Shown here piece by piece: positions 16,052 to 24,823 of a stretch of 64,000 nt of DNA. The notes under the pieces were generated by a model. It was not told the DNA's origin and searched no databases. It saw nothing but the letters and a program-made list of their open reading frames with translations. The position numbers and the translations under genes were made by a program. The DNA lies in NCBI RefSeq assembly GCF_030077735.1, contig NZ_JASJEU010000015.1:5564-69563 (forward strand), in the 5' to 3' direction. This DNA comes from Gordonibacter faecis (GTDB lineage Bacteria > Actinomycetota > Coriobacteriia > Coriobacteriales > Eggerthellaceae). The first letter of the stretch is position 1. Every line of letters begins with the position of its first letter.

Positions 16052-16750
16052 TCACTTTTCAAAGGCGTCGTCAAACACCGCTCTTCCGATGCGCACTATG
16101 GTAGCGCCCGCGGCCACGGCCTCGCGCCAGTCTTCGCTCATACCCATAGAAAGCCCATCGAACGCCGCCGCCTGCTCGGCGTCCAGGCCAGCGCGCAGTT
16201 CATCGCGCAAACGGGCCAGCCCTTCGAAGGTTTCGCGCGCGGTGGCCGCGTCTCCACGGGGTGCCATGGTCATGAGGCCGCGCACGCGCACGTTGGGAAG
16301 CGCGGTGCACACCTCCAGAAGTTCGCGCACGTCAGCGGGCGTGCGACCGCTTTTGCTGGCCTCGCCCGATACATTCACCTCAAGAAGCACGTCTTGTATC
16401 TTGCCTGCGGCGCGGGCCGCTTCGTCAATTTTGCGCGCGTGCCGCTCTTCGAAAAGCGAATGAATGAGCGCGGCTGACCCCACGATATCCGGGATGCGCC
16501 GCGACTGAATATTTCCAATAAAGTGCCACGTGGCCTGCGGATACACTGCCGCTTTCTGCACGAGGCCCTCGGGGCGATTTTCGCCGAAGTCGTGCGCGCC
16601 CGCTACCAGGGCCTCACCCACTGCTTCCGGCCCCACCGTCTTGGAGACGGCGACAACGCGCACCTCGCGTGGGTCACGGCCGGCGGCTCGACACACCTCC
16701 GCCACCTCCGCGGCTACCTTCTTATAGCGTTCTTCAACGCCCACGAACAA
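16052..16750 (-). CDS. YggS/ProsC-family pyridoxal phosphate homeostasis protein
   Basis: PLP-binding TIM-barrel protein thought to buffer the cofactor. The 232-residue sequence has the PLP lysine in VRVVAVSKTVGPEAVGEAL (about 30-48), FGENRPEGLVQKA, WHFIGNIQSRR, the NVSGEASKSGRTPADV segment and the C-terminal LSMGMSEDWREAV with GATIVRIGRAVF. It immediately follows pgeF (start at 16750, pgeF stop at 16751), the usual ylmD-ylmE order before sepF in Gram-positive division clusters. Confidence 0.93.
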   Translation of the reverse strand: MFVGVEERYKKVAAEVAEVCRAAGRDPREVRVVAVSKTVGPEAVGEALVAGAHDFGENRPEGLVQKAAVYPQATWHFIGNIQSRRIPDIVGSAALIHSLFEERHARKIDEAARAAGKIQDVLLEVNVSGEASKSGRTPADVRELLEVCTALPNVRVRGLMTMAPRGDAATARETFEGLARLRDELRAGLDAEQAAAFDGLSMGMSEDWREAVAAGATIVRIGRAVFDDAFEK

Positions 16751-17611
16751 TCACCCTTTCTGCAATACCGCAAACGCGCCGTGGCGGCCGCACCGGCCCC
16801 CAGACGCGCGGTAGGAGAAGTACTCATCAGAATGGCAGACCGTGCACACCCCCGCATCGGCAATGCGGCTTGGTTGCACACCCGCCTGCTCAAGGTCGCG
16901 CGTGATGGCGCGCGCCAGGTCAACGTGATGCGCATCGGGTGCCACTTCTGCGCCGAAGCGCTGCACGAACTGTTCGCGCACATCAGCACCCGTTTCAAAG
17001 CAGCACGCACGAATGTGGGGTCCCAGGTAGGCATTCAGCGTGGAAGCTGCCGTGCGCTCATCAACACCTGTCTCGGCCGCCTCGCGCGCCGCAACGAGCC
17101 GCGCGGCCTTGCCCGCCACGCCCGCCACCGCGCCGCGCCACCCCGCGTGCGCAACGGCGAAGCGCCCCGAGGGCGCAGCCACAATCACCGGGACACAGTC
17201 GGCAAAGCACAGAAGCGCCACCACCTCAGGCGCGCCCACTACCAGAATATCAGCGCCAGCCGCAGCGTGGCGGCGCGCCTCTTCCACTGCAGCCGCATCG
17301 GCCGAGGTCACTTCCACGGCTTCGTCACCGTGCACCTGGCTGGGAACAAGGAGCGGCGCGTCTGCCGCGCCCAGCGCTTCCAGCAAAAGCGCGCGGTTCA
17401 CCTCCACCGCAGACAGGTCGTCGTCCACGTGCGATCCCAAATTCAAGCTGTCGTACGGCGCTTCACTCACCCCGCCCCCACGCGCCGTGAAGGCAATGCG
17501 CAGGCCCGTGCGCTCAAACAGCGACTCGTCGGTGAGCGCGGATATGCGACGCGCGCCAAACAGGCGCGCGTCGAGATGTGGTTTTGGAAGCTCCACGATG
17601 TTCGCGAGCAT
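16751..17611 (-). CDS. pgeF: Peptidoglycan-editing/laccase-domain protein (PgeF, YfiH/YlmD family)
   Basis: Multicopper-oxidase-like fold of the YfiH family; the E. coli member removes wrongly incorporated L-Ser from UDP-MurNAc-Ser. The 286-residue protein shows the family metal-site blocks NLGSHVDDD (about 77), PSQVHGDEAV, FADCVPVIVAAPSGRFAVAH followed by AGWRGAVAGV, and LGPHIRACCFE near residue 200. It lies directly between ftsZ (12 bases upstream) and yggS. The cysteine and histidine ligands expected of the active site are present. Confidence 0.92.
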   Translation of the reverse strand: MLANIVELPKPHLDARLFGARRISALTDESLFERTGLRIAFTARGGGVSEAPYDSLNLGSHVDDDLSAVEVNRALLLEALGAADAPLLVPSQVHGDEAVEVTSADAAAVEEARRHAAAGADILVVGAPEVVALLCFADCVPVIVAAPSGRFAVAHAGWRGAVAGVAGKAARLVAAREAAETGVDERTAASTLNAYLGPHIRACCFETGADVREQFVQRFGAEVAPDAHHVDLARAITRDLEQAGVQPSRIADAGVCTVCHSDEYFSYRASGGRCGRHGAFAVLQKG

Positions 17612-17623
17612 GCGGGCGAACCC

Positions 17624-18763
17624 TTAGCGCTGGCGCTTCAGGAAGTCGGGAATGTAATCCTCATCCGCAAAGCGACCGCTGTTCGACGACGTGGAGAACG
17701 ACACCGGCGGCGCAGAAGGCTGCGGCGTGGACACCGGCATCGACGGCTCCGGCGTGGTGGATGCAAACAGGTTGCTGCGCGAGAAGTCCATGGAGGACTG
17801 CTGCTGGCCGTTGGACTTAAAACCCGTGGCAATAACCGTGATGCGCACCTGGTCACCCATGCCCTCATCGACAATCTGGCCGTAGATGATGTTGGCGTTC
17901 TCGTCGGCGCAGGCCTCAACGGTGCGAGCCGCGGCATCCACTTCGGTAAGCGTCAAGTCAGGCCCACCGGCAATGGAGAACAGCACGCGCGAAGCACCCG
18001 CGATGGAGGTCTCCAGCAAGTTCGAGTTCGTGGCCTGCTGAGCGGCGTCGAGCGCACGGTTTTCGCCCTGCGCAATGCCGATGCCCATCATGGCCGTGCC
18101 AGCATCCTTCATGACGGTGCGGATGTCCGCGAAGTCAAGGTTGATGAGGCCCGGAATGGTGATGAGGTCGGTCACGCCCTGGATGCCCTGGCGCAGCGTG
18201 TCGTCGGCGATGCGGAACGCGTCCAGCATGCTCGTTTTCTTGTCAACAATTTCCAGCAAGCGGTCGTTCGGGATAACAATGAGCGTGTCAACTTTTTGCG
18301 ACAGCAGATCGACACCCTGCTCGGCCTGGTTCCGGCGCGTACGGCCCTCAAACGAGAACGGCTTGGTAACCACGCCCACCGTCAGCGCGCCAATTTCTTC
18401 GCGCGCAATTTCAGCAATAATAGGAGCGGCGCCCGTACCCGTGCCGCCGCCTTCGCCAGCCGTAACGAACACCATGTCCGCTTCGGCAAGCGCCTCGCGA
18501 ATTTCCGCGCGGCTTTCTTCCGCCGCCTGGCAACCCACCTCAGGATTCGCACCGGCACCCAGGCCGCGTGTCAACTCCTCGCCGATGTGAATCGTCTTGT
18601 CGGCATCCGACATGAGCAAGGCCTGTCGGTCGGTGTTCACGGCGATAAACTCGACGCCACGCACCCCCGCCTCGACCATGCGGTTCACGGCATTCGTGCC
18701 GCCGCCTCCGACACCGACGACCTTAATGACCGCCAAATGATCGGAACCCATTTTGTTTGGCAT
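17624..18763 (-). CDS. ftsZ: Cell division GTPase FtsZ
   Basis: Tubulin-like protein that forms the division ring. In the 379-residue protein the GTP-binding signature GGGTGTG is at 105-111, the N-terminal nucleotide loop reads VVGVGGGGTNAVNRM (15-29) and the synergy loop includes NLDFADIRTVM. A variable linker is followed by the C-terminal binding peptide DYIPDFLKRQR, which here should be recognised by SepF. Start ATG 18763 has GGAGG 7 bases upstream; the frame stays open further but without a ribosome site. A separate promoter lies in the 210-base gap after ftsQ. Confidence 0.98.
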   Translation of the reverse strand: MPNKMGSDHLAVIKVVGVGGGGTNAVNRMVEAGVRGVEFIAVNTDRQALLMSDADKTIHIGEELTRGLGAGANPEVGCQAAEESRAEIREALAEADMVFVTAGEGGGTGTGAAPIIAEIAREEIGALTVGVVTKPFSFEGRTRRNQAEQGVDLLSQKVDTLIVIPNDRLLEIVDKKTSMLDAFRIADDTLRQGIQGVTDLITIPGLINLDFADIRTVMKDAGTAMMGIGIAQGENRALDAAQQATNSNLLETSIAGASRVLFSIAGGPDLTLTEVDAAARTVEACADENANIIYGQIVDEGMGDQVRITVIATGFKSNGQQQSSMDFSRSNLFASTTPEPSMPVSTPQPSAPPVSFSTSSNSGRFADEDYIPDFLKRQR

Positions 18764-18828
18764 TGTATCCTCCACACCTGCTGCGTTTTGAGTCTGCGAT
18801 TCCCGTTGGGTACAGTTCACGTGGGGTT

Positions 18829-18856
18829 ATTGTACACGATGCTCAACCATTTGCAA
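18829..18856 (-). promoter_or_regulatory. Probable ftsZ promoter
   Basis: On the minus strand TTGCAA (18851-18856) and TACAAT (18829-18834) are 16 bases apart in the only sizeable gap of the downstream dcw cluster. The transcript would start about 55 bases before the ftsZ start codon. Confidence 0.6.
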
Positions 18857-18973
18857 ATTACACCGAGGTAATGAAAACCGCACGTCCACAGATATAGCGG
18901 ATGAACGGAACTGAGCCGTGCGCCTTATAAGGATTACGCGCCCGCGCAGGCGAAAACGCCGCTTCAAAAAGCG

Positions 18974-20044
18974 CTACAGCGCGCGCCAGGTGGGGCGTTC
19001 GACGGCTCGGACGTTGATGTAAACGACATCCGGGTTGTCTTCCATGATTTTGAGGCAGACGCGTTCCTTTTCGCGGATGTCGTCTGCTTTGCCGAAGGCT
19101 ATCTCTACGCCGCTGTCCAGTTCGAGCTTTGTTTCCTCGGGACCGGCGGCCGATACCTTGGTGACGTGGTCGGCCAAATCGGTGGTCAGGCCCGACACAA
19201 TGTCAAGCGCGTTATTCACGTTATCGTCGGAGCAGTACGTGCCGATGTCGGCCTTCGTTGCGTAGGGTACGTCGGTGATAGCCAGCACGGCGGCGGCATC
19301 CTCGTACACCTTGGGGCTGGTGGCCTTACCTGTTTCGGACTCGGGGTCGGGGATGGGCATGAGCCACATGTGATCCGATGCGATGGCCCACTGCTTGACA
19401 GACGTGGCGTCCTCGGTGGGCACGTGCACCACTGCAGCGATGGTACGCTCGGTTACCGCCAGTTCCAACGTGTTGGGAAATACGCGTTTGACCTGCGCGT
19501 CTTTCACCCACGAGTTCTTCAGCAGCCGCTCGCGAATGCCGGAGGCATCCACGCGCAGAAGCGTGGTGTTCGCGGGCACGTTCGCCATGTTCGTCATGTC
19601 GTTGGCCGTGAGGTGCTCCACGCCGGAAACTGTCACGTTTTCGATGGCGAATGCGTCGGAGTAGTACACGGCAACGCCGCCGCCCACGAGCGCGGCCACC
19701 ACGCAGAGCACGGCCACAATGCGGATGACGTGGCGACGGTAGGTGTTGTGGGCGCGCTGGGCACGTTCGGCGCGGTCGAGGTCACCCACGCGCACCGACG
19801 TGATGCGCTGCTGCGGACGCGGCGAACCCGTGTAGCGGCCGCCCGGCATAGCGCGGTAGGCCCCGGCCTGCGAAGGGCGCGACGAAGTGCGCCCGGAACT
19901 GGTCGGACGATTCCCCTGCCGCGTGCTCCTGCCCGCCTTCGCTTGCGAGCGGGTAGAACGCGACGAGGGCGCTGGCGTCCGTCCGCGTCCTGACTTACTG
20001 CGAGAACCCGAGGAAGCGGACTTCCGGTTGTAATTCGATGCCAT
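18974..20044 (-). CDS. ftsQ: Cell division protein FtsQ/DivIB (POTRA)
   Basis: Bitopic divisome protein. It has 356 residues: a long basic Ser/Arg/Gly-rich cytoplasmic tail (1-100), one membrane helix (about 107-128, IVAVLCVVAALVGGGVAVYY) and the extracytoplasmic POTRA domain beginning AIENVTVSGVEHLTANDM, followed by the beta domain with RVFPNTLELAVTERTIAAVV. The ATG at 20044 lies inside the murB gene, giving a 50-base overlap in a different frame. The ribosome site is weak (AAGGTAAG), so translation may be coupled to murB, or a later start may be used. Confidence 0.9.
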   Translation of the reverse strand: MASNYNRKSASSGSRSKSGRGRTPAPSSRSTRSQAKAGRSTRQGNRPTSSGRTSSRPSQAGAYRAMPGGRYTGSPRPQQRITSVRVGDLDRAERAQRAHNTYRRHVIRIVAVLCVVAALVGGGVAVYYSDAFAIENVTVSGVEHLTANDMTNMANVPANTTLLRVDASGIRERLLKNSWVKDAQVKRVFPNTLELAVTERTIAAVVHVPTEDATSVKQWAIASDHMWLMPIPDPESETGKATSPKVYEDAAAVLAITDVPYATKADIGTYCSDDNVNNALDIVSGLTTDLADHVTKVSAAGPEETKLELDSGVEIAFGKADDIREKERVCLKIMEDNPDVVYINVRAVERPTWRAL

Positions 20045-20927
20045 AGGTTTCGCTTACCTTCGCCTGTACGAGTTCGATAAGATCCTTCACGTCGCGCGCC
20101 GTGGCGTCGCCCGTGTTCACGATGAAATTCGCGTGCAGCTCGCTCACCTGCGCGCCTCCCTTACACACGCCCTTGAGCCCGGCGCCTTCCACGAGCGCGC
20201 CCGCCGAGTTGCCCTCGGGGTTGCGAAACACGCTGCCGCACGAGGGGTCCGACAGCGGCTGTGTCTTCTTGCGCCGCGCGAGCGAGGCCTCCATCTTACC
20301 GCGGATGAAGAACGGATCGGCAGGCTCTACGGAAAGTTCGCATTCGAGAATGATGTCCTCGGGGCGAAACGAGCTGGTGCGATAGTCCCACGCAATCTCG
20401 TCGCCCGCACGGCGCACAAGGCCCTCACCTGGGGTGAACGTGGTCACCGAGGCCACGCGCTCGCCTATCCACTCGTCACGCGAGCCGGCGTTCATACGCA
20501 GCGCGCCCCCCACCGTGCCCGGGGTACCCACGGCGAACTCAAGCCCCGCAAGCGAGCGGCGAAACGCCTCCTGCACCACCGACGACAGCGGCACGCCCGC
20601 ACCCACGCAAAAACGCTGCGTGTCCTCGTCGAAGCGGCAGGTGCGAAAATCCCGCCCGAGCGCTATCACCACGCCGGGAAAGCCCTCGTCAGCCACCAGT
20701 AAATTACTGCCGCGGCCAACGACCACCCACGGTACGTCCGTGCGTTCGCACGCTTCCACCAGCCGCGTGAGCGCGCCGATGGACGCCACCTGCACGTAGA
20801 AGCGCGCGGGGCCGCCGATGCGGTACATCGTGTGGCGGCTCATGGGTTCGGAAGGATACACATCGGCGTCGAAACGACCGTCGACGAGCAGCGCCTCCAG
20901 CGGCGAAGATGCGTGGCGTGCGGTCAC
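19995..20927 (-). CDS. murB: UDP-N-acetylenolpyruvoylglucosamine reductase
   Basis: FAD enzyme making UDP-MurNAc. Family blocks in the 310-residue protein are HTMYRIGGPARFYVQ (about 33-47), VVVGRGSNLLVADEGFPG, GAGVPLSSVV, GTPGTVGGALRMNAG, the catalytic region SDPSCGSVFRNPEG and ELHANFIVNTGDATA. The start is GTG 20927, eight bases after the murC stop with GGTAGGG just upstream; the frame runs open into murC but that stretch is not MurB-like. Its 3' end overlaps ftsQ. Confidence 0.94.
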   Translation of the reverse strand: MTARHASSPLEALLVDGRFDADVYPSEPMSRHTMYRIGGPARFYVQVASIGALTRLVEACERTDVPWVVVGRGSNLLVADEGFPGVVIALGRDFRTCRFDEDTQRFCVGAGVPLSSVVQEAFRRSLAGLEFAVGTPGTVGGALRMNAGSRDEWIGERVASVTTFTPGEGLVRRAGDEIAWDYRTSSFRPEDIILECELSVEPADPFFIRGKMEASLARRKKTQPLSDPSCGSVFRNPEGNSAGALVEGAGLKGVCKGGAQVSELHANFIVNTGDATARDVKDLIELVQAKVSETYGIELQPEVRFLGFSQ

Positions 20928-20934
20928 GGCTGCC

Positions 20935-22401
20935 CTACCTTTGGGTGGGGGCTGCGGAAGCCGCGCTCGAGTCGCCCGCGTGCAGCACCTCAACCAGCTG
21001 CGGCCCGATGGCCGTCACGTCGCCCGCACCCATGGTGATAACCAGGTCACCCGCGTTCGCTTTCGCGGCCAGATACGGCACCACTTCAATGCGGCGCGGC
21101 ACGTAGGCCGCCTCGGGGTGACCCGCATGATCCAACACCACGTTGAGGAACGTCTTGCCACTCACACCCGGGATGGGCGCCTCGCCCGCCGGATACACGT
21201 CCATGAAGGTGACGGAATCCGCCGCGTCGAACGCGCGGCCAAATTCGTCGGCCAGCACCTCGGTGAACAGGGGGGCACGCGAGTAGCGGTGCGGCTGGAA
21301 CAGCACGTGCACGTGGCGATAGCCCAAGCGCGAGGCCGCCTCAATGGTGGCCGCAATCTCGGTCGGGTGGTGCGCGTAATCGTCCACCACCGTAATGCCG
21401 GCCGCCTCCCCTACCAAATCGAAGCGGCGGCGCACGCCGGCAAAGTTGCCTATGGCCTGGGCTGCCACCAGCGCATCCATGCCCAGCGCGTCAATGAGCG
21501 TTATAACACCTGCGGCATTGAGTGCGTTATGCGAGCCAGGATTCTGCTTAATGTGAGCCGCCAGTACGCGCCCGTCAGGCAGCGCGAGCGAAAAGTCACT
21601 CCCCACGCCCTTCGGCTCAAACGACACAATGCGCGCGTCGCAGTCTTCGCCAAAGCCGTACGTGATGACCGGGCGGCCGGTGGAGCGTGCCAAGCGAGTG
21701 AGTTCTGCGTCGTCGCCGCAGACCACGGCCACGCCGCCATCCTCGGGCACCGATGCAATGAACGCGCCAAACTTCTCGTAGATTTCGTCGAGGTCGCGGT
21801 AGTGATCCAAGTGATCGGCCTCGATGTTGGTCACCAGCACAGCGCGCGGCGACAAGTACGTGAACGACTTGTCGCTTTCGTCGGCCTCCACCACGTAGTG
21901 CGGCCCGCGCCCGGAATGGGCGTTGGTGCCGTAGGCGCGCACGATGCCGCCAATGAGGAACGTGGGGTCTTCGCCCATGTCATCCAGCACGCTGGCCAGC
22001 ATAGAAGACGTGGTGGTCTTGCCGTGCGTGCCCGCCACCGCAAGCGTTTCCAAGTCGCGGCCCAAATGCGCCAGCATCTGCGCGCGGTGCCAAATGGGCA
22101 GGCCACGTTCTTGGGCGGCGCGGTATTCGGGGTTGTTGTCCAAAATGGCCGTGGACACCACCACGCGGTCGGGCGCCGCATCGGTACATCCCGGGCCACC
22201 GGGAATATTCGCCGCATCGTGGCCAATGTGCACGTCGATGCCTGCCGCTTTCAGCTGCTTGGTGTAGCGGCTTTCCTTCAAATCCGAGCCGCTCACGCAC
22301 AGGCCCTGGTCAAACGCCACGCGCGCAATGCCACTCATGCCGACGCCGCCCACCCCGATGAAGTGCACCGAGCGCAGGTTGCAATTGTCGTTGGTATCCA
22401 T
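20935..22401 (-). CDS. murC: UDP-N-acetylmuramate--L-alanine ligase
   Basis: First amino-acid-adding enzyme of peptidoglycan precursor synthesis. The 488-residue protein has the N-terminal nucleotide loop HFIGVGGVGMSGIARVAFDQ (14-33), the ATP site VAGTHGKTTTSSML (about 117-130), VVEADESDKSF, NIEADHLDHY and VVDDYAHHPTEI, all diagnostic for MurC. Start ATG 22401 lies 48 bases after the murG stop. Length and motifs are normal. Confidence 0.97.
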   Translation of the reverse strand: MDTNDNCNLRSVHFIGVGGVGMSGIARVAFDQGLCVSGSDLKESRYTKQLKAAGIDVHIGHDAANIPGGPGCTDAAPDRVVVSTAILDNNPEYRAAQERGLPIWHRAQMLAHLGRDLETLAVAGTHGKTTTSSMLASVLDDMGEDPTFLIGGIVRAYGTNAHSGRGPHYVVEADESDKSFTYLSPRAVLVTNIEADHLDHYRDLDEIYEKFGAFIASVPEDGGVAVVCGDDAELTRLARSTGRPVITYGFGEDCDARIVSFEPKGVGSDFSLALPDGRVLAAHIKQNPGSHNALNAAGVITLIDALGMDALVAAQAIGNFAGVRRRFDLVGEAAGITVVDDYAHHPTEIAATIEAASRLGYRHVHVLFQPHRYSRAPLFTEVLADEFGRAFDAADSVTFMDVYPAGEAPIPGVSGKTFLNVVLDHAGHPEAAYVPRRIEVVPYLAAKANAGDLVITMGAGDVTAIGPQLVEVLHAGDSSAASAAPTQR

Positions 22402-22449
22402 ATCGTAGTGCCTTTCCTCTGCGAGCCTTCCATGGTAACCAAAGAGGGC

Positions 22450-23550
22450 CTAACGCGCCGCCTCCATCACAACATCTGCCAATCTTGCAGCCGCGTCCTC
22501 AGTTTTTTGCGCGCGGGCCGCTGCACTCATGCGTGCGCGTACGTCCGCATCATCCAGCAGCGAGTGCACAAGCTGCGCGAACTCGGGGCCTTCTACCTTG
22601 TCGTCTGCCACCAGGTACGCGCAACCCGCTTCCACGTAGGCGCGCGCGTTCGTGGTCTGGTGGTCTTCGGTGGCGAAGGGGAACGGCACAAGCAGCGCCG
22701 GCAACGCCCGCGCCGACACTTCGGCAAGCGACGAGGCCCCCGCGCGCGACACGATGGCATCGGCCGCCGCCATGGCCGCACCCATAAAGTCCAGGTAGCC
22801 GAAGAGGTGCCAGCGCTTTTCTTCTTCCGGCGTGAGCGCCAGGGCATCACGCACGGCGTCATACTCCTTCGGACCCGTGACGTGCACCACATGCACATCA
22901 GGCGCGGACAGAAGGTCACCCTTCATGGCGCACACCGCCTGGTTGAGGTGGCGCGCACCCAGGCTGCCGCCCGTCACCAACAGCAGGCGCGCGTCCTCCG
23001 GCACGCCCAAACGCTCGCGACCTTCGGCGCGTGTGGCCGACAGCACGCTGCGGCGCACCGGGTTGCCCGTCAGCACCACGCGCGAGCGCGCGGGTTCTTT
23101 CAGCGGAGCGGCGGCATGCTCGTAGGTGAGACACACGGCGCGCGCCTTCTTCGCCAGGTACTTGTTTGCCATGCCCATGACGGAGTTTTGCTCGTGTATG
23201 ACCACGGGAATGCCCAACTTTTCGGCCGCGCGCCCCACGGGAATGCACACGTAGCCGCCGAAGCACACCACGATGTCGGCACCAATCTCGGCAAGCCACT
23301 TCTTTGCGGCACCCGTGCTCTTTTGGATTTTCGCCACGCCCTTTGGCAGCGTGAGCGGGTGGTTGCGATTGAAACCAGCGGCCTCGAACGCCTGAAACGG
23401 GATGCCCGCCTCGCGCACAAGCCGCCCCTCCACGCCCTGTGGGGTACCGGCGAAACGCACGTCGCAGCCGCGCTCTTTCAGCACCTCGGCCAGCGCAAGC
23501 GCCGGGTTAATATGACCAGCGGTTCCGCCGCCGGAAAGTACGACCAGCAT
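22450..23550 (-). CDS. murG: Lipid II synthase (undecaprenyl-PP-MurNAc-pentapeptide GlcNAc transferase)
   Basis: Peripheral membrane glycosyltransferase that makes lipid II on the cytoplasmic face. The 366-residue GT28 protein shows the glycine-rich loop SGGGTAGHINPALALAE (6-22), the acceptor-site stretch VIHEQNSVMGMANKYLA, GGSLGARHLN and the nucleotide-sugar block DAIVSRAGASSLAEVSA, then PFPFATEDHQTTNA. It follows ftsW by three bases. No deviation from the family is seen. Confidence 0.97.
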   Translation of the reverse strand: MLVVLSGGGTAGHINPALALAEVLKERGCDVRFAGTPQGVEGRLVREAGIPFQAFEAAGFNRNHPLTLPKGVAKIQKSTGAAKKWLAEIGADIVVCFGGYVCIPVGRAAEKLGIPVVIHEQNSVMGMANKYLAKKARAVCLTYEHAAAPLKEPARSRVVLTGNPVRRSVLSATRAEGRERLGVPEDARLLLVTGGSLGARHLNQAVCAMKGDLLSAPDVHVVHVTGPKEYDAVRDALALTPEEEKRWHLFGYLDFMGAAMAAADAIVSRAGASSLAEVSARALPALLVPFPFATEDHQTTNARAYVEAGCAYLVADDKVEGPEFAQLVHSLLDDADVRARMSAAARAQKTEDAAARLADVVMEAAR

Positions 23551-23553
23551 GTT

Positions 23554-24816
23554 CTACCTCCTGTTGCTGCGGGCGCGCGACGAACCACTGCGCGGCTCGG
23601 CCGGCTCGGCGCGCACAACGCGTAAGTCGGCGCGACGGCGCTCGTAGACCTCGGACACATTCGACCCCTGCGACACCGACAAGATCAACCCCACCATCAT
23701 AAGCGAGGCAATGAGCGACGAGCCGCCGGACGATATGAACGGCAGCGGCTTTCCCACCACGGGGAACCACCCGATAACCATGGCGATATTCAGAAACGCC
23801 TGGAACGCTATCATAATAGTAAGACCGCCGGCAATCATGGTACCGAACCCGTCGGGTGCCGAGCGCGCCACGCGCATGCCAGCGTACAAAAACAGCAGGA
23901 ACAGCACGATAACTGCCAGCGCGCCCACCAGCCCCAATTCCTCAGCAATGATGGCGAAGATGAAGTCGGTGTCGGACTGCGTGAGGTACAAGAACTTCTC
24001 GTGCGAGTTGCCCAACCCCACACCGAACAGGCCACCGCCCGAGATGGCATAGAGCGAGTGAATGAGCTGGTAGCCCGTGCCGTAGCCACCCTCGCCGTCG
24101 TTCCACGGGTTCAGAAACACCATGAGGCGCGCGCGGCGGTACTCCGACCCGAAGATGCCCACCAGGCCAAGCGCCACCACAGCCAGGAGCACCACCACAA
24201 TCACACGCGTGGGCACCTCGCCCAGCCACATGACCGCGACAATACCCACGACGCAGATCATGGCCGTGCCGAGGTCCGATTGCTGCACCAACACCAGCAG
24301 CACGGGGGCCAGCACCAGCAGAAATATCAGCACGAAGAAAGTGGACACCGTAAGTTGGCCGTCGCGGAAATCCGAGAACAGGCGCGCGGCCACCAGCACG
24401 AGCGCAATCTTGGCGAACTCCGAGGGTTGGAGGCTGGCGCCTCCCACGGCAAGCCAGCGACTCGCGCCCCACTCGTCTTCACCCACGCCCATAAACGCGG
24501 TAGCCAGCAGCAGCACAAACGCAACGCCCCACACAATCCAGACGGCGTTACTCTTCCAAAGCGTATAGGGGATGAACTTCCACAAAATGATGGCGAGCAC
24601 AATACCCACGGCGGCGTACTTTACCTGGCCCACCATGTCGGCCATGGGGTTGACCTCGGCCGGGTCACCCGTGGAAAGCGCAATGACCGACGAGGTGGAA
24701 TACACCATGACGAAGCCCAACAGCAGCAACGCCAGTGTGGTCAGCAGAAGGATGATGCGCGGTCCCATGATGTGCGCGGGGACTTCCCGCGCTCCGCGCG
24801 CGCCCCGGGCAGCCAT
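23554..24816 (-). CDS. ftsW: SEDS-family septal peptidoglycan polymerase FtsW
   Basis: Polytopic glycosyltransferase that polymerises lipid II with FtsI. The 420-residue protein has about ten membrane helices and the family stretches GASRWLAVGGASLQPSEFAK (about 116-135), VLVQQSDLGTAMI and GYQLIHSLYAISGGGLFGVG, then KFLYLTQSDTDFIFAIIAEE and LPFISSGGSSLIASL. A short Arg-rich cytoplasmic tail ends the protein. It starts 7 bases after the murD stop. Placement between murD and murG is the standard dcw position, which distinguishes it from a RodA. Confidence 0.95.
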   Translation of the reverse strand: MAARGARGAREVPAHIMGPRIILLLTTLALLLLGFVMVYSTSSVIALSTGDPAEVNPMADMVGQVKYAAVGIVLAIILWKFIPYTLWKSNAVWIVWGVAFVLLLATAFMGVGEDEWGASRWLAVGGASLQPSEFAKIALVLVAARLFSDFRDGQLTVSTFFVLIFLLVLAPVLLVLVQQSDLGTAMICVVGIVAVMWLGEVPTRVIVVVLLAVVALGLVGIFGSEYRRARLMVFLNPWNDGEGGYGTGYQLIHSLYAISGGGLFGVGLGNSHEKFLYLTQSDTDFIFAIIAEELGLVGALAVIVLFLLFLYAGMRVARSAPDGFGTMIAGGLTIMIAFQAFLNIAMVIGWFPVVGKPLPFISSGGSSLIASLMMVGLILSVSQGSNVSEVYERRRADLRVVRAEPAEPRSGSSRARSNRR

Positions 24817-24823
24817 GACAAGC

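Noticed and set aside
16523..18871. A 782-codon open frame on the plus strand across yggS, pgeF and ftsZ
   Set aside because: Antisense to three clear genes; its translation is Arg/His/Ala-rich without motifs, a typical high-GC shadow frame.
20818..23625. A 935-codon open frame on the plus strand opposite murC and murG
   Set aside because: Opposite well-conserved genes, no ribosome site or domain, His/Arg-rich shadow composition.
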